Below are positions 26,257-34,276 of a stretch of 64,000 nt of DNA, piece by piece; the first letter of the stretch is position 1; every line of letters begins with the position of its first letter. This stretch comes from Pseudomonas sp. SL4(2022) (GTDB lineage: Bacteria > Pseudomonadota > Gammaproteobacteria > Pseudomonadales > Pseudomonadaceae). The translations under genes were made by a program, and so were the position numbers. Under the pieces are notes generated by a model that ran no database searches, was not told where the DNA came from, and saw only the letters and a program-made list of their open reading frames with translations. Where the stretch lies: the NCBI RefSeq assembly GCF_026625725.1, contig NZ_CP113060.1:3044001-3108000 (forward strand), read 5' to 3'.

Positions 26257-26733
26257 ATGACCAGTATTTCCAACAACTCGCCACTGGCGAGTTACTTTGC
26301 CAACAGCAGCAAACCGAGCACAGCCAGCACCGCGGGTGGGGCGGCGACTGCCAGTGATAAACCCAGCGCGCCACCGGCTGATCCACTGGCAGAGATTCGC
26401 CGTTTTGCCGATAACCTGGTGGCCAATAGTCGCGGTGGTTTGTTGCGCGCCATACAGGGCGGCGGCAATCCTGCCAGCAGCGCGCTGGCCAGCGATCGTT
26501 TGCGTCCGGCGGCCGAGCAGGACAGTGCAAAATCGAAGATCGCCCTGCCCGATGTTGCCAAGCTGGACCGTGATGACGCCGCCAAGCTGCTGGCGCAGGT
26601 CAACAAGCTGGTTGATGCCGGCCTGGACAAGCTCGACAACTTTGTGGGCTACAACGGCGAACAGCAGACCCATTCGCTGACCACCTACCGCGATTGGCTG
26701 CAGGCCAAGGGCGGCGTCAGCATCTACGTCTGA
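26257..26733 (+). CDS. Conserved hypothetical protein with low-complexity N-terminus
   Basis: The 158-residue protein has a Ser/Ala/Pro-rich first 45 residues (STASTAGGAATASDKPSAPP) and a helical, charged remainder with KLLAQVNKLVDAGLDKLDNFVGYNGEQ. No signal peptide or membrane segment is visible and I do not recognise a family. The start at 26257 is the first ATG and has only a weak GCGGGG upstream. It stands alone between two strong intergenic structures. Confidence 0.6.
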   Translation: MTSISNNSPLASYFANSSKPSTASTAGGAATASDKPSAPPADPLAEIRRFADNLVANSRGGLLRAIQGGGNPASSALASDRLRPAAEQDSAKSKIALPDVAKLDRDDAAKLLAQVNKLVDAGLDKLDNFVGYNGEQQTHSLTTYRDWLQAKGGVSIYV

Positions 26734-26840
26734 GTCGCCCGCGCTGGCCGCTTGAGGTGGTGCCGCACTGGTATCGCCACGCCAGGTGCGCCAAGATCAG
26801 CAAGCCCAGCCGTATGGGCATGGCCAGATCGAGGAATTCT

Positions 26841-27689
26841 ATGGGTAGCAGATGCATGACTCGGGCGTTCGTCGCCCTGGTGCTGGGGCTGTTGCATGGC
26901 GGCGTGCAGGCCGCCGAAGAAACGCAACTGATTGGCTTGATCAACCATTACCGCAGCGAGGTGCAGCGCTGCGGCAGTCAGGCTTCTGCCGAGCTGCCGC
27001 CCCTGAGTGCCGACCCGCGGTTATTGCTGCCGGCCACGGGGCGCGCGGATTTACAGGCCGTTATGGCCAGCAGCGGTTACCCGATGGTCAACGTGCAGGC
27101 CATCAGCCTGTCCGGCCCGCGTGATGCCGCTTCTGCCTTGCAGGTGCTCAAGGAAAGCTTCTGCCAGATCGTGCTTGACCCGCAGTTTGTCGATATCGGT
27201 GTCAGTCGCCAGGATCGCGACTGGCGCATTCTGCTGGCGCGGCCATTGCTGGCCAGCCGTCTGGGCGATTGGCAGGCTGAAGGGCGCAAGCTGTTGGCGC
27301 AGATCAACCAGGCGCGTACGACAGCCCGCCAGTGCGGCCGTCAGAGCTTTGCGCCGGTACCGGCGTTGAGTTGGAACGATGTGCTCGGCAGCACGGCGTA
27401 CAGCCACAGCCGGAGTATGGCCAACGGCAATTTCTTTGATCATCAAGACCCTGACGGTCGCACCCCCGGCGACCGTGCAGAGTTAGCCGGCTATAGCGGC
27501 CAGCGTATCGGCGAGAACATCGCCGCTGGCCTGGATAGCGCGAGCAAAGTGGTCGACGGCTGGCTGGCCAGCCCCGGCCACTGCGCCAACCTGATGAACC
27601 CGCAATTCAGTGAACTGGGCGCCGCCTATGCCAACGACCCGAAGAGCGATGCGGGGATTTACTGGACAGCGCTGTTTGGCGCGCCGTAA
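26841..27689 (+). CDS. Secreted protein with tandem CAP (SCP/PR1) domains, the first degenerate
   Basis: The 282-residue protein has a signal peptide (to about A24) and a C-terminal CAP domain (about residues 150-282) with HSRSMANGNFFDHQDPDGRTPGDR, GENIAAG and SPGHCANLMNPQFSELG. Residues 29-135 repeat the same pattern in weaker form: LINHYRSEVQRCG matches QINQARTTARQCG, LPPLSADPRLL matches VPALSWNDVLG, and CQIVLDPQFVDIG matches CANLMNPQFSELG. The first copy lacks the HxxPDG and GHC parts. GAGGAATTCT precedes the ATG at 26841. CAP proteins of bacteria are secreted; the role here is unknown. Confidence 0.82.
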   Translation: MGSRCMTRAFVALVLGLLHGGVQAAEETQLIGLINHYRSEVQRCGSQASAELPPLSADPRLLLPATGRADLQAVMASSGYPMVNVQAISLSGPRDAASALQVLKESFCQIVLDPQFVDIGVSRQDRDWRILLARPLLASRLGDWQAEGRKLLAQINQARTTARQCGRQSFAPVPALSWNDVLGSTAYSHSRSMANGNFFDHQDPDGRTPGDRAELAGYSGQRIGENIAAGLDSASKVVDGWLASPGHCANLMNPQFSELGAAYANDPKSDAGIYWTALFGAP

Positions 27690-27769
27690 TGGCGCTAAGG
27701 GCGATCGAGCGCCTTACTTGATCGGCGGGTAAACCCGGCTCCTGGCTGTGGTGCGCACGGCCTGGCCCC

Positions 27770-28351
27770 TTAGCCCAGCACCCGCGCCAGGTGTTGTTCG
27801 TAGCGGGCGATATCGGCCTCGATGGCGGGGCGTTTCATCACGTCGACGCAAAGGAAGGTCGGCAGGGCGCGCATGCCGAGAAACTGGTTGGCCTTGTGGA
27901 AGGGCAGGTAGACGGCATCCACGCCTTTGCCTGCAAAGAAGTCAGTCGGGTCGTCGAACGCTTGCTGCGGCGCGTTCCAGGTCAGCGACAGCATGTACTG
28001 CTTGCCCTGGATCAGGCCGCCACTGCCGTATTTCTGTGAGGCGTCCGAGCGGGTGCGACCGTCGCTGGCGTAGAGGCTGCCGTGGCCTGCGGTAAACACC
28101 TCGTCGAGGTACTTTTTCACCGTCCAGGGTGCCCCCATCCACCAGCCGGGCATTTGATAAATGATCACGTCGGCCCAGAGAAATTTCTGCACTTCCTCGG
28201 TGACGTCGTAGCCGCTGTCGATATGGGTGTGCTTGAGGTCGAAACCGGCGCGGTCGAGAAAGGCCAGCGCAGTGTCGTGCAGGGTGGTGTTGTAGCGGCC
28301 GGCAGAATGGGCGAACTGTTTACCGCCGTTGAGCAGCAGGATGTTTTTCAT
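27770..28351 (-). CDS. mdaB: NAD(P)H:quinone oxidoreductase MdaB-like
   Basis: The 193-residue flavoprotein starts with KNILLLNGGKQFAHSAGRYN, the FAD/FMN binding loop of MdaB, and has YQMPGWWMGAPWTVKKYLDEVF (about residues 68-89) and LSLTWNAP typical of the family. MdaB reduces quinones with NADPH by two electrons and protects against oxidative stress. The ATG at 28351 was chosen to begin with the conserved strand. Confidence 0.88.
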   Translation of the reverse strand: MKNILLLNGGKQFAHSAGRYNTTLHDTALAFLDRAGFDLKHTHIDSGYDVTEEVQKFLWADVIIYQMPGWWMGAPWTVKKYLDEVFTAGHGSLYASDGRTRSDASQKYGSGGLIQGKQYMLSLTWNAPQQAFDDPTDFFAGKGVDAVYLPFHKANQFLGMRALPTFLCVDVMKRPAIEADIARYEQHLARVLG

Positions 28352-28491
28352 GGCATGCGCCTCGGTAAATGATGGCGGCATGCTAGGGCGCGCGGTCGTT
28401 GCGAAACAGCCGCGAGTAGGCAAAAGATTTGTGAGTGCCGCGCATGAGTGACGCCATGCGCAGCTTTGCAGACGGTGCTGCAAAAGGCCGC

Positions 28492-28526
28492 TGCGCAGTG
28501 CTCGCGGTGATGCCGAGCACTGCGCA
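28492..28526. terminator. Perfect 13-bp hairpin downstream of the DUF2846 gene
   Basis: TGCGCAGTGCTCG / CGAGCACTGCGCA with a nine-base loop. On the minus strand it follows the DUF2846 stop by ten bases and is followed by GCGGCCTTTTGC, so it probably terminates that transcript. Confidence 0.6.
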
Positions 28527-28536
28527 AGGCAGCTGT

Positions 28537-28980
28537 TTAGCGAGCCAGGTCGGTTTCTGCGACGCCCTTGCGGCCTTCTGCCTCAGAGACCTGTTCCAGG
28601 TTGGCGCCTCCGACGAAGAGCCCCATCTTGATGTATTGACGGATGTAGTAGGTTTTGCCGGCCACGGCATTGAGCGTCAGGGTGTTATCGCCGAATTCCG
28701 ATTCGGTCGACAGCACATGGGTGCCGGGTGCGATTTCGCGGTAGAAGTAGGTGTTGATGGCTGTTTCGCCAATCACCTGATCGTTGATCTTGACGGTTTT
28801 TTTCAAGCCCGAACCCAGCATCGAATCGCGGAAGATATACAAGCCCGCTTTATCCTGCGCCGGTGCCGGAAACGCTTTGAGCGCCTGGTTCTGCTCGGCA
28901 GATTCCATGGGAACCGATGCACAGCCTGAAAGCAGCGCCATCGCGAGCACTGCAAAACACATCATGATTTTCTTGGACAT
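28537..28980 (-). CDS. DUF2846 lipoprotein
   Basis: The 147-residue protein has a lipobox LLSGC (cysteine about 20) and a DUF2846 domain with AGLYIFRDSMLGSGLKKTV, INDQVIGETAINTYFYREI and GTHVLSTESEFG. It is expected to be an outer membrane lipoprotein. Members are sometimes linked to envelope stress; nothing here shows a partner. Confidence 0.82.
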   Translation of the reverse strand: MSKKIMMCFAVLAMALLSGCASVPMESAEQNQALKAFPAPAQDKAGLYIFRDSMLGSGLKKTVKINDQVIGETAINTYFYREIAPGTHVLSTESEFGDNTLTLNAVAGKTYYIRQYIKMGLFVGGANLEQVSEAEGRKGVAETDLAR

Positions 28981-29129
28981 GGGTTACTCGTTCCTGAGTG
29001 GTGTCTATGGGGTGGCATTTTGCTATGCCGCCGCGCACCCTATTCGCAGAGTCGAGTAAATGCAAATGCATATCAGCGGTTAGCTACCGGTGCGAGTCGC
29101 CGCACCGGTAATGGCGGGGTGTCAGCCGC

Positions 29130-29606
29130 TTATTGCTGTGGCGCTGCCGTGCTATTGGCTGCCGCCGACCAGATGCGATAGCGCACCTGCACATCGGCCG
29201 GGGCATAAATCACCACAGGCAGTTTGCTGTTGTAGCGCACCAGATGCGGTTCGCCGCCCACGGGCACAAAGGCCTGCTTGCGGCTGTTGTCGGGGCAGGC
29301 CATCAGGGTGCTCATCGCCGGGCCGACCTGGCTCAGTTGGTAATAGGTGTAGCCCCAGCCTTCGACGCTGTTCTCCTGCCACTGGCCGCCCAGGCGCTGC
29401 TGGTTGCAATCCACGTCCAGGGTTTTGCCGGCAATCAGTTCGACCTTGTACTCGTCCTCATTGGCTTGCGCCGGCAGCATAATCACGTGGCGATTAAAGC
29501 CTGCGCTGGCCGCAGGGTAAGGTTTGAGCGCCTCGGGCGTAGCCGCGCAGGCGGCCAGTGGCAGGGCGAAGGCGAGAACGAGCAGGGAGCGTTTCGGCGA
29601 GGTCAT
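29130..29606 (-). CDS. Ecotin-family serine protease inhibitor, probably a lipoprotein
   Basis: The 158-residue protein matches ecotin: KPYPAASAGFNRHVIMLPAQ, VELIAGKTLDVDCNQQRLGG, VEGWGYTYYQLSQVGPAMSTLMACPD and RYNSKLPVVIYAPADVQVRYRIW. The reactive loop reads STLMACPD, so the P1 residue is leucine where E. coli ecotin has methionine; both disulfide cysteines are kept. The signal ends in LAAC at about residues 17-20, a lipobox that classical ecotin lacks, so this one may be membrane anchored. AAGGA precedes the ATG at 29606. Confidence 0.88.
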   Translation of the reverse strand: MTSPKRSLLVLAFALPLAACAATPEALKPYPAASAGFNRHVIMLPAQANEDEYKVELIAGKTLDVDCNQQRLGGQWQENSVEGWGYTYYQLSQVGPAMSTLMACPDNSRKQAFVPVGGEPHLVRYNSKLPVVIYAPADVQVRYRIWSAAANSTAAPQQ

Positions 29607-29762
29607 ACAAAATCCTTGGTCATGAGGCTTGTGGGCCGTCTGTTGAGACATGAATGGGGTGAGCAGCCAGAGTGGATGAGTACCCACTGACACCCTGTGG
29701 ATAGGTGAAGTTCCTGGCCTTGGCAAGCCGAACCCCGGCGGATCGCCCCGATACCTGAGCCT

Positions 29763-30449
29763 TCAATGCACGGTCAGGCGCTCACGCACCAGCGCCTGCG
29801 CGTGTTGGGCCATCTGGTCGAGCAGGCGGTCGCGCTGCTTCTCGGCGTCGCTCATGGCTCGCTTGCCGTGTTGCTTGAGCAGGTAGGTGTGAATCTGCCG
29901 GACTTCGGTGGACTGGAATATCGGCGCCAGGTCCTGCACCGCCAACATACCGTTCGCGCTGTAGTTACGGGTGCTCATCAGCACCTGCGGCCCGCGCGCG
30001 GCCAGCACCTGAAAGCCCATGGCCTCGAAGGTGGCGACCTTGCCGGCCACGCAGGCCAGTTCAGCGTGCGGGTGGCGGCTGATCATCTGCTGCAGCAGGG
30101 CGCGGGCAATTCCGTGGCGACGCTGGCTGGCCTGCACGGCCATATAGGCCAGGGTGCAGGCCTCGGGAGCATCCTGAGCCGGTAAATACAGGGCAAAGCC
30201 CAGCACCTGGGACGGGTCCTGATCACTCAGGGCGAGGATCAACCGCGCGCTGCTTGGTTGCTCGCTGTGCATGGCGCGCAGGTACAGGTGCATCTCGTAG
30301 CCCATCACGTACTGGTACAGCTGATACAGCGGGTTGCTGGGCGTCAGTGACACCGGGCTGATGTCGCTGAGGTAGTCCACCACCATCTGCAGCACCTGGC
30401 TGTTCAGCGATTCGGGGGGCGGGCTATCCAGGTGTACAAGGGTGAACAT
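29763..30449 (-). CDS. GNAT-family N-acetyltransferase
   Basis: The 228-residue protein has the acetyl-CoA binding motif QASQRRHGIARALLQQM (about residues 107-123) preceded by a strand LAYMAV, within a GNAT fold spanning residues 60-160. The last 70 residues form a charged extension. The acceptor is unknown. It is divergent from the methyltransferase gene. Confidence 0.8.
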   Translation of the reverse strand: MFTLVHLDSPPPESLNSQVLQMVVDYLSDISPVSLTPSNPLYQLYQYVMGYEMHLYLRAMHSEQPSSARLILALSDQDPSQVLGFALYLPAQDAPEACTLAYMAVQASQRRHGIARALLQQMISRHPHAELACVAGKVATFEAMGFQVLAARGPQVLMSTRNYSANGMLAVQDLAPIFQSTEVRQIHTYLLKQHGKRAMSDAEKQRDRLLDQMAQHAQALVRERLTVH

Positions 30450-30636
30450 CGTCAGTCTGGCTCCGGGGCGTGCGCGAGTGCGCGGTCGGTAAGGGCGGCA
30501 TTGTACCGCCCTCGGCAGGGCGTGCAGGCATCGTCGTGCGGGCTGCGGTGCTCAGCGGGCAGACGCTCAACGGCACGGTCCAGGCTTGGGCTATGATGCG
30601 CGCCCGCGCAAGCCGCCCGCTGATCACCAGGTCTCC

Positions 30637-31383
30637 ATGTCCGTTAATGCCCTCTACACCGACCTGTCTGATTACTACGACCTGATGTGCGCCGATATCG
30701 ACTATCCGGCGCAAAGCCACTGCATTCACCGCGTGCAGCAGTTGTTTGGCAACGCCGGCAGCCGCCACCTCGATCTGGCCTGCGGAACAGGGCCGCATGT
30801 GCAGCACTTTATCGCGGCCGGCTACACCAGCAGCGGCCTCGACATTAACCAGCCGATGCTGGACAAGGCCGCGCTGCGTTGCCCGCAAGCGCACTTCGCC
30901 TTGCAGGACATGTGCGGTTTTACCGTCAGCGAGCCGCTGGACCTGATCACCTGCTTTCTCTATTCCATTCACTACAGCGGCGGCCTCGACCGGCTGAAAG
31001 CCTGCATCGCCAGCGCTCATGCTGCACTCGATACCGGTGGTCTGTTCTGCTTTAACGCCGTCGATAAAGAGCGGATCGACAACCGTCTGTTTGCCGCGCA
31101 CAACGCCGCTTATGACGACAGCCAGTTCACGTTCAGCTCCGGTTGGCGCTATGCGGGCGAGGGCGAGCAGCAGGCGTTGTGCTTGCGCATTGAAAAGTCG
31201 ACGGCTGGGCAAACCGAGGTGTGGCACGACGAACACCCGATGGTGGCGGTGAGCTTTGTGCAGTTACAGGCACTGTTGCAGCCGTATTTTGAGGTGCATG
31301 TGCTGGAGCATGACTACCAAAAGCTCATCCCGTGGGATGGCGCGTCGGGCAATGCGTTGTTTGCTTGTGTGAAGAAGGGGTAA
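30637..31383 (+). CDS. Class I SAM-dependent methyltransferase
   Basis: The 248-residue protein has motif I LDLACGTGPHVQHF (about residues 44-57), an acidic SGLDIN motif II (about 67-72) and DLITCFLYSIHY (about 105-116), the usual Rossmann-fold methyltransferase layout. The ATG at 30637 aligns with the MSVNALYTDLSDYYDLM start. The substrate is unknown. Confidence 0.85.
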   Translation: MSVNALYTDLSDYYDLMCADIDYPAQSHCIHRVQQLFGNAGSRHLDLACGTGPHVQHFIAAGYTSSGLDINQPMLDKAALRCPQAHFALQDMCGFTVSEPLDLITCFLYSIHYSGGLDRLKACIASAHAALDTGGLFCFNAVDKERIDNRLFAAHNAAYDDSQFTFSSGWRYAGEGEQQALCLRIEKSTAGQTEVWHDEHPMVAVSFVQLQALLQPYFEVHVLEHDYQKLIPWDGASGNALFACVKKG

Positions 31384-31772
31384 GCATTTCAAGCCCCCCA
31401 GATCCGTCGGCTGGGTGACGCTTTATCCATCCACCGTTGAGGCGGTTGTCCGGGCGAGTTGCTACATCCAGTGCGTTTTTATCGAATTCGTGGGAGGGGC
31501 TTTAGCCGCGAGATACGACAGGTGTGCAGTTGACCGCCGCCGCAGTGTTGTTCTCGGGTAACGGTTCCGTCCTTACGGCGGGTCACTTCTGGCAGACGCC
31601 CGGAGAGCCGGCCCCGCCAAAAGTAACCAAGAGGTCTTGCCCCTTGCATCCAGCCCGACTTCGTCGGGTTGATTCGCTTCGCCGTAAGGGCGAAAAGGGT
31701 AATACGGGGCCGTTATGAATCGTGCTCTGTCCCCGATTACCCCGGGCGCTTTGGCTTTACGGGAGCGCTGGA
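31384..31772. other. Intergenic stretch with REP-like and dispersed-repeat sequence
   Basis: No gene is supported here. The stretch holds a long REP-like repeat (31441-31511) and a GC-rich segment (about 31555-31710, including GGTCACTT...AAAGTAACCAA and CCCGACTTCGTCGGG palindromes) of a type I recall as common between Pseudomonas genes. It marks the left edge of the accessory island. Confidence 0.5.
31441..31511 (+). repeat. 71-base repeat with REP core, copy 1
   Basis: This 71-base segment (GGCGGTTGT, CGGGC, GCTACATCCAGTG, TTTTTATCGAATTCGTGG, GAGGGGCTTTAGCC in order) is nearly repeated at 32847-32917. The end is the REP-like core that is also seen at 16576 and inverted at 44562. Confidence 0.75.
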
Positions 31773-32144
31773 TCAGCGGTTGTTGTAGCCATCTTCATTT
31801 GCATCATAGGTGATCTGGTAGACGTTATAACTCGCCCCCATCGCGCCGACGCCGGTGTAAGTAATGCGGCCCTGACCTTTGTACAGCTCCTCCATGCGCA
31901 CGGCGTCATTGCCGAAATAGAACGGGATGAACATTTTGCCGGTCATGCTGTTGTAGCTGTCGGTGGGTTGTCCAATCAAGTCGTGTACCTGTCGCATGGA
32001 CATGCCCGGTTGGATCTTGGCTAGGGGGCTGCTCTGCGGGATTTGGCTGGTGATCTGTTGTTGCGGTGTGCGCGGCGAGGCGCCGCACGCAGCCAGCAGG
32101 CCCATGGCTGCGATCAGGCTTAACTTTAGAAAATGGGTACGCAT
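31773..32144 (-). CDS. Small lipoprotein with BamE/SmpA-like fold
   Basis: The 123-residue protein has a lipobox LLAAC (cysteine about 20) and the KIQPGMSMRQVHDLIGQPTDSYN segment, which is the signature helix-turn of SmpA/OmlA (BamE) proteins, but it is not BamE itself. GGAG precedes the ATG. It lies at the left of the repeat-rich island with another lipoprotein downstream of its promoter region. Role unknown. Confidence 0.75.
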   Translation of the reverse strand: MRTHFLKLSLIAAMGLLAACGASPRTPQQQITSQIPQSSPLAKIQPGMSMRQVHDLIGQPTDSYNSMTGKMFIPFYFGNDAVRMEELYKGQGRITYTGVGAMGASYNVYQITYDANEDGYNNR

Positions 32145-32183
32145 TTTATTCTCCAGAGATTTGCTGTGGGTTCAGGCGTTGGC

Positions 32184-32555
32184 TCAGCCTTGATTGGCGA
32201 GAATCTCGTCGGTTAATTCCTCGACTGCCGTGACACATTCTTCGTGCGTGGAGCTGACGAACCGCCCAAAGTGCCAGGCGCCATCTTTCTTGATGACGAA
32301 GGCCTGCATGTCGCCGGTATCCCGGCCGTCTGCTGTCACGCTATTGACGGTCTGGCAGGCACCGAGACCATTGACTTCGGTGAATTCGCCAAACTTGTAG
32401 ACGTCCCTCACCAGCAGGTTGTCGATGACGACCTTCTGGACTTCGGACTCAGCGGAGTTACAGGCGCTGATGGCGCTGGCGAGGCCTAGCACGATGGTGC
32501 AGCGAAGCAGATTGGCAGTGGTGGCGCGATATTTCCGAGCGATGAGGGCCGTCAT
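32184..32555 (-). CDS. Hypothetical lipoprotein
   Basis: The 123-residue product has a signal-like segment ending in AISAC and a mature part with two more cysteines (GACQTVNSVTADGRDTGDMQAF and TSTHEECVTAVEE-like region) that could form a disulfide. The ATG at 32555 has AAGGA about eleven bases upstream; an in-frame ATG at 32576 is an alternative. I do not recognise the family. Confidence 0.65.
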   Translation of the reverse strand: MTALIARKYRATTANLLRCTIVLGLASAISACNSAESEVQKVVIDNLLVRDVYKFGEFTEVNGLGACQTVNSVTADGRDTGDMQAFVIKKDGAWHFGRFVSSTHEECVTAVEELTDEILANQG

Positions 32556-32846
32556 AATGCAGTTGTCCTTGTGCATTGGGGGGGCGAGTAGCCAGGAGCG
32601 TTCAGAAACAGGCCGCTCGTGTTAAACAGACGCTGAACTCAGTTCACAACAAAAGCCACGGATGGGTGGCAGGTGTGGCGATATTCGGGAGGGTTTGCAG
32701 GTACTCGCGAGCGCATTCCGGCGTCGTTTTGTATTTGCAATCCTTTGCAACACTTTTGCAGCGAGATCGAATCTAACTAGGCCGTTAGAAATATTCAACG
32801 GCATTGCAGTGACAATCAGTGGGCCGTCACATTGCCCGACCTTGGG

Positions 32847-32917
32847 GGCGGTTGTTCGGGCTACTGGCTACATCCAGTGAATTTTTATCGAATTCGTGGG
32901 AGGGGCTTTAGCCGTGA
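32847..32917 (+). repeat. 71-base repeat with REP core, copy 2
   Basis: Near-copy of 31441-31511 in the same orientation, 1.4 kb away. The two copies bracket the two lipoprotein genes at 31773 and 32184. Confidence 0.75.
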
Positions 32918-33004
32918 CGCTTTTGCTTTTTGCTCTGCCGTCCACACATCGTCCAAACAACGCGCTCCCCGAATCCAGTCAGGAGGCCGAGTGGAGGTGG
33001 TGTG

Positions 33005-33272
33005 GAGAGGGGCGTTTGGCATGGATGCCAAACGAGGCGTGTCGGGCCATGGATGGCCCGTCACGCCGACCCTCGGAACAGCACCGGAGCGAAACCCGGA
33101 TGTCGGGCGCGCTTTCTCTTTGGTTACTTTCTGCGCGAGTAAAGAGATACGGAGCGAAGCGTAGTAACAGCCGTAGGCTGGCCCGCAGGACGAGCGCAGC
33201 GAGTCAAGTGACTCGGCGTAAAGCCGAAACCAGTAGACGAGGGCGACGTAGAAAATAAATCTGTCCCCTTTT
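33005..33272 (+). repeat. Long dispersed repeat, copy 1
   Basis: This copy contains TTTGGCATGGATGCCAAA and GGGCCATGGATGGCCC palindromes, then CCTCGGAACAGCACCGGAGCG, GCGCGCTTTCTCTTTGGTTA and ACTCGGCGTAAAGCCGAAA, and ends with the AT-rich motif around ATAAATCTGTCCCC (33252-33272). The same order of blocks recurs at 33928-34160. Confidence 0.8.
33252..33272 (+). repeat. 21-base motif, copy 1
   Basis: AAATAAATCTGTCCCCTTTT with one A before it; identical copies lie at 33901, 34140 and 34167. Confidence 0.85.
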
Positions 33273-33314
33273 CCGTCTTTTCCTTTTTTTCTTTTTTTCC
33301 GCTTTTTCCTGCAG

Positions 33315-33842
33315 CTAGGGGTATACCTGCAGCCCGCTGTCACGGTCGAGTACAAAGGATGAGACCTTGATTTCCATCTGTTCCCTCTGAGGTGGCCCCT
33401 TGATGCTGGTAGCCGCAGACCATGTCGCGAGATAGCGCTTACCTGCCTCCAGTTCAATGCCGGTAGCGCCGAGGCCACACATGCCGCCACCGGTGCCCAG
33501 CTTATTCATGGATATCCAGCACCACTCAATCGTGTGCTTACCAGGCGCTAGGCGAACGGCCTGATAGCCTGAAAAATTCAGCAAAGAGTGCCGGCCGGCA
33601 TGGGGTAAACGTTTGCCGTCAACTTGAACTGCCAGCAGCAAGCGGTGAAAGGGAACCCCTAAGTCGCGGTATTGCATGGTGTCAAAATGGATCACTGGCG
33701 CATCGGCGCTACCGCCGGACAAATCGAGGATTTTGATCGCCGGATCATCGACGTTACCCATATATGTTTTGTACTGATAGTTAGAGCAGCCTGAGGCGAA
33801 AGTAAGCAGTACTGCAATGGCTAGCCAGCGAAGGTCCATCAT
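33315..33842 (-). CDS. Hypothetical lipoprotein between repeats
   Basis: The 175-residue protein has a signal and lipobox (LLTFASGC, cysteine about 19) and a beta-rich mature domain with FHRLLLAVQVDGKRLPHAG and RLAPGKHTIEWCWISMN, similar in outline to small envelope proteins whose GKHTIEW segment occurs in several unnamed families. AGAGGA lies seven bases before the ATG at 33842. The gene is enclosed by direct copies of the 21-base motif (33252 and 33901) and of the long repeat, as if carried or copied as a unit. Confidence 0.7.
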   Translation of the reverse strand: MMDLRWLAIAVLLTFASGCSNYQYKTYMGNVDDPAIKILDLSGGSADAPVIHFDTMQYRDLGVPFHRLLLAVQVDGKRLPHAGRHSLLNFSGYQAVRLAPGKHTIEWCWISMNKLGTGGGMCGLGATGIELEAGKRYLATWSAATSIKGPPQREQMEIKVSSFVLDRDSGLQVYP

Positions 33843-33900
33843 CAAAATTTCCTCTAATCAATCCATTTCGTTAGTTTTTAAAGACTGCTTTTTTACGTGA

Positions 33901-33921
33901 AAAATAAATCTGTCCCCTTTT
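33901..33921 (+). repeat. 21-base motif, copy 2
   Basis: Identical to the motif at 33252-33272 and in the same orientation; it lies just upstream of the second long repeat. Confidence 0.85.
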
Positions 33922-33927
33922 CGTGCA

Positions 33928-34160
33928 GAGAGGGGCGTTTGGCATGGATGCCAAACGAGGAACGATGGGCCAGGGATGGCCCTTCGTGACGACCCTCGGA
34001 ACAGCACCGGAGCGAGGGGAGTTGAGCGCAGCGAAACCCGGATGCCGGGCGCGCTTTCTCTTTGGTTACTTTCTCTTTGCGCGGGCAAAGAGAAAGTGAC
34101 TCGGCGTAAAGCCGAAATCAGTAGAAGAGGGCAGCATAGAAAATAAATCTGTCCCCTTTT
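33928..34160 (+). repeat. Long dispersed repeat, copy 2
   Basis: Same block order as 33005-33272, with the TTTGGCATGGATGCCAAA palindrome, the CTCGGAACAGCACCGGAGCG block and the GCGCGCTTTCTCTTTGG block. It differs by small insertions (for example GGGGAGTTGAGCGCA near 34016) and a shortened right part, so the copies have diverged. Confidence 0.8.
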
Positions 34161-34187
34161 ATTTAGAAAATAAATCTGTCCCCTTTT
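34140..34187 (+). repeat. 21-base motif, copies 3 and 4 in tandem
   Basis: Two identical copies start at 34140 and 34167, separated by six bases. They lie 90 bases downstream of the SIR2 stop. Confidence 0.85.
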
Positions 34188-34276
34188 ATTTCTTTTATTT
34201 GTCCCTTTTATTTTTTGGGTATTTCCTCAATAAAACGAGGTCTGCCCTCGATTAGCTCTGATGTTATGTCAGAGCT

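Larger units (their letters stand above)
32556..33314. other. Repeat-filled intergenic region
   Basis: About 760 bases hold no convincing gene. They contain the second 71-base REP-like repeat (32847-32917), the first copy of a long dispersed repeat (33005-33272) and, at its end, a 21-base motif. The frames that cross it on both strands follow the repeat and not a protein family. Confidence 0.6.
33843..34276. other. Repeat region between lipoprotein and SIR2 genes
   Basis: The stretch holds the second long repeat and three further copies of the 21-base motif, then an AT-rich tail (34188-34276). A shorter TTTGTCCCTTTTATTTT near 34198 looks like a decayed fifth copy. No gene is supported. Confidence 0.6.

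Noticed and set aside
31773..32144. Calling this lipoprotein BamE
   Set aside because: Only the SmpA/OmlA helix-turn segment is shared, and BamE sits next to fur in Pseudomonas, not in an accessory island.
32885..33490. A 201-codon frame on the minus strand with RTSTRPPDW-like sequence
   Set aside because: It runs through a dispersed repeat and the end of a real lipoprotein gene. Such frames are common in these repeats and have no ribosome site.
33252..34187. A CRISPR array, suggested by four identical short repeats
   Set aside because: The 21-base copies are unevenly spaced (628, 218 and 6 bases), are not separated by unique spacers of constant length, and no cas genes are present.
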